From JAWKVD01 sp041398225 (GTDB lineage Bacteria > Pseudomonadota > Alphaproteobacteria > Caulobacterales > Hyphomonadaceae), in the NCBI GenBank assembly GCA_041398225.1, contig JAWKVD010000033.1:1-30580 (forward strand): DNA of 30,580 nt. The letters are read 5' to 3'. Of the stretch, positions 30,070 through 30,580 are shown one piece after another. The notes beneath the pieces are model-generated. The model saw only the letters and a program-made list of their open reading frames with translations. It ran no database searches and was not told the origin of the DNA. Both the position numbers and the translations under genes were made by a program. How positions within the stretch are numbered: position 1 is the first letter of the stretch; each line of letters begins with the position of its first letter.

Positions 30070-30580
30070 CTATCCGCCCGTCGTCGACATCGTGCGCGGG
30101 CTTGCCGGCGTCGAAAGACGCGCAGCGTCGAAATCGTGCCCCTTCGGCTTGGCCGCGACAGCTCCAAGAATGGCGGATTTCAGCGCTTCGCCGCTCGGAT
30201 CGTCGCGCAACGCCGCCCGCAGATCCGCACCGTCCTCGCGGCCAAGACACGTATAGAGCCGCCCCGTGCAGGTGACGCGCACGCGATTGCAGCTCTCACA
30301 GAAATTGTGGCTCAACGGCGTGATGAAGCCCAAACGGCCGCCGGTTTCTTCAACACGCACATAACGCGCCGGTCCGCCGGTGCGATCGGGAATGTCCGTC
30401 AGCGTCCATTGAGCGGAAAGATCGTCACGCACCTTCATGAGCGACAGGAAGTCCTCCACCCGATCTGTCTCCGCCTCGCCCATCGGCATGGTCTCGATCA
30501 GCGTCAGGTCCATGCCGCGCCCGTGCGCAAACCGGATCAGATCCGCGATCTCGCCTTCGTTCACGCCCTTCAGCGCAACC
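30070..30580 (-). CDS. moaA: GTP 3',8-cyclase, C-terminal part (cut by window edge)
   Basis: MoaA is a radical-SAM enzyme that starts molybdenum cofactor synthesis from GTP. Only the last 170 residues lie in the window; the N-terminal SAM cluster is outside. Visible parts are the core end (VNEGEIADLIRFAHGRGMDLTLIETMPMG) and the second iron-sulfur site C-x2-C-x13-C in CESCNRVRVTCTGRLYTC. The C-terminal tail ends in MSTTGG, whose final Gly-Gly is a known requirement of the family. It leads the moaA-moaD-YaiI set on the minus strand. The part seen is intact. Confidence 0.95.
   Translation of the reverse strand, partial: VALKGVNEGEIADLIRFAHGRGMDLTLIETMPMGEAETDRVEDFLSLMKVRDDLSAQWTLTDIPDRTGGPARYVRVEETGGRLGFITPLSHNFCESCNRVRVTCTGRLYTCLGREDGADLRAALRDDPSGEALKSAILGAVAAKPKGHDFDAARLSTPASPRTMSTTGG

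Overview
The window is GC-rich, densely coded DNA with short gaps between genes. It carries no insertion sequence, phage gene, tRNA, rRNA or CRISPR array that I can see. The gene content points to an alphaproteobacterium, most plausibly of the Caulobacterales/Hyphomonadaceae/Maricaulales type. The evidence is a petABC operon with alphaproteobacterial-type cytochrome b and c1, the DUF1285-Nudix-DUF6111-CCA run next to MoxR-DUF58-DUF4159 genes, a separate ClpP paralogue, aerobic HemF and TspO. This placement is inference from gene families, not from a marker gene.

Layout. 1-2139 (minus): the start of an unidentified membrane protein, a ClpP-family protease, adenine phosphoribosyltransferase and a glutathione S-transferase. 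2305-3606 (plus): an SLC1-type dicarboxylate/amino acid symporter whose substrate hairpin is read in the wrong frame over about 24 codons. 3799-6865 (minus): cytochrome bc1 operon petA-petB-petC ending in a strong double hairpin. 6987-7475 (plus): TrmL. 7579-8392 (minus): two related small cysteine lipoproteins. 8533-9999 (plus): hemF and tspO. 10003-12818 (minus): DUF1285, Nudix, DUF6111 and CCA tRNA nucleotidyltransferase, packed as one operon. 12867-19553 (plus): MoxR ATPase, DUF58 protein, BatA-like/DUF4159 giant and VWA/GATase-like membrane protein, tightly coupled. 19550-20065 (minus): GNAT acetyltransferase. 20311-21228 (plus): SDR. 21238-22539 (minus): CNNM/CBS/CorC protein. 22741-25305 (plus): NIPSNAP lipoprotein, pirin, glycine-zipper lipoprotein and a secreted protein. 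25391-26727 (minus): queC-queE. 26882-27769 (plus): LuxI-family autoinducer synthase. 27867-29021 (minus): OmpA-family protein with a 29-proline linker. 29355-30580 (minus): moaA (cut by the window edge), moaD and a YaiI-family gene.

How the genes work together. The bc1 complex is the respiratory core. HemF supplies haem, and TspO is a possible tetrapyrrole-linked partner. QueC and QueE act in the same preQ0 branch, MoaA and MoaD in molybdopterin synthesis, and TrmL and CCA in tRNA maturation. The least understood unit is the MoxR/DUF58/DUF4159/VWA cluster. It looks like an AAA+ ATPase working on membrane-anchored VWA-like proteins, of which only the last keeps a complete metal-ion site. This is the best candidate for a poorly described system here. 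Other points worth a second look are the paired frameshifts in the symporter, the LuxI-type synthase with a long C-terminal extension and no adjacent LuxR, the 29-proline tract in OmpA, and an insertion plus altered Qo-site residues in cytochrome b.
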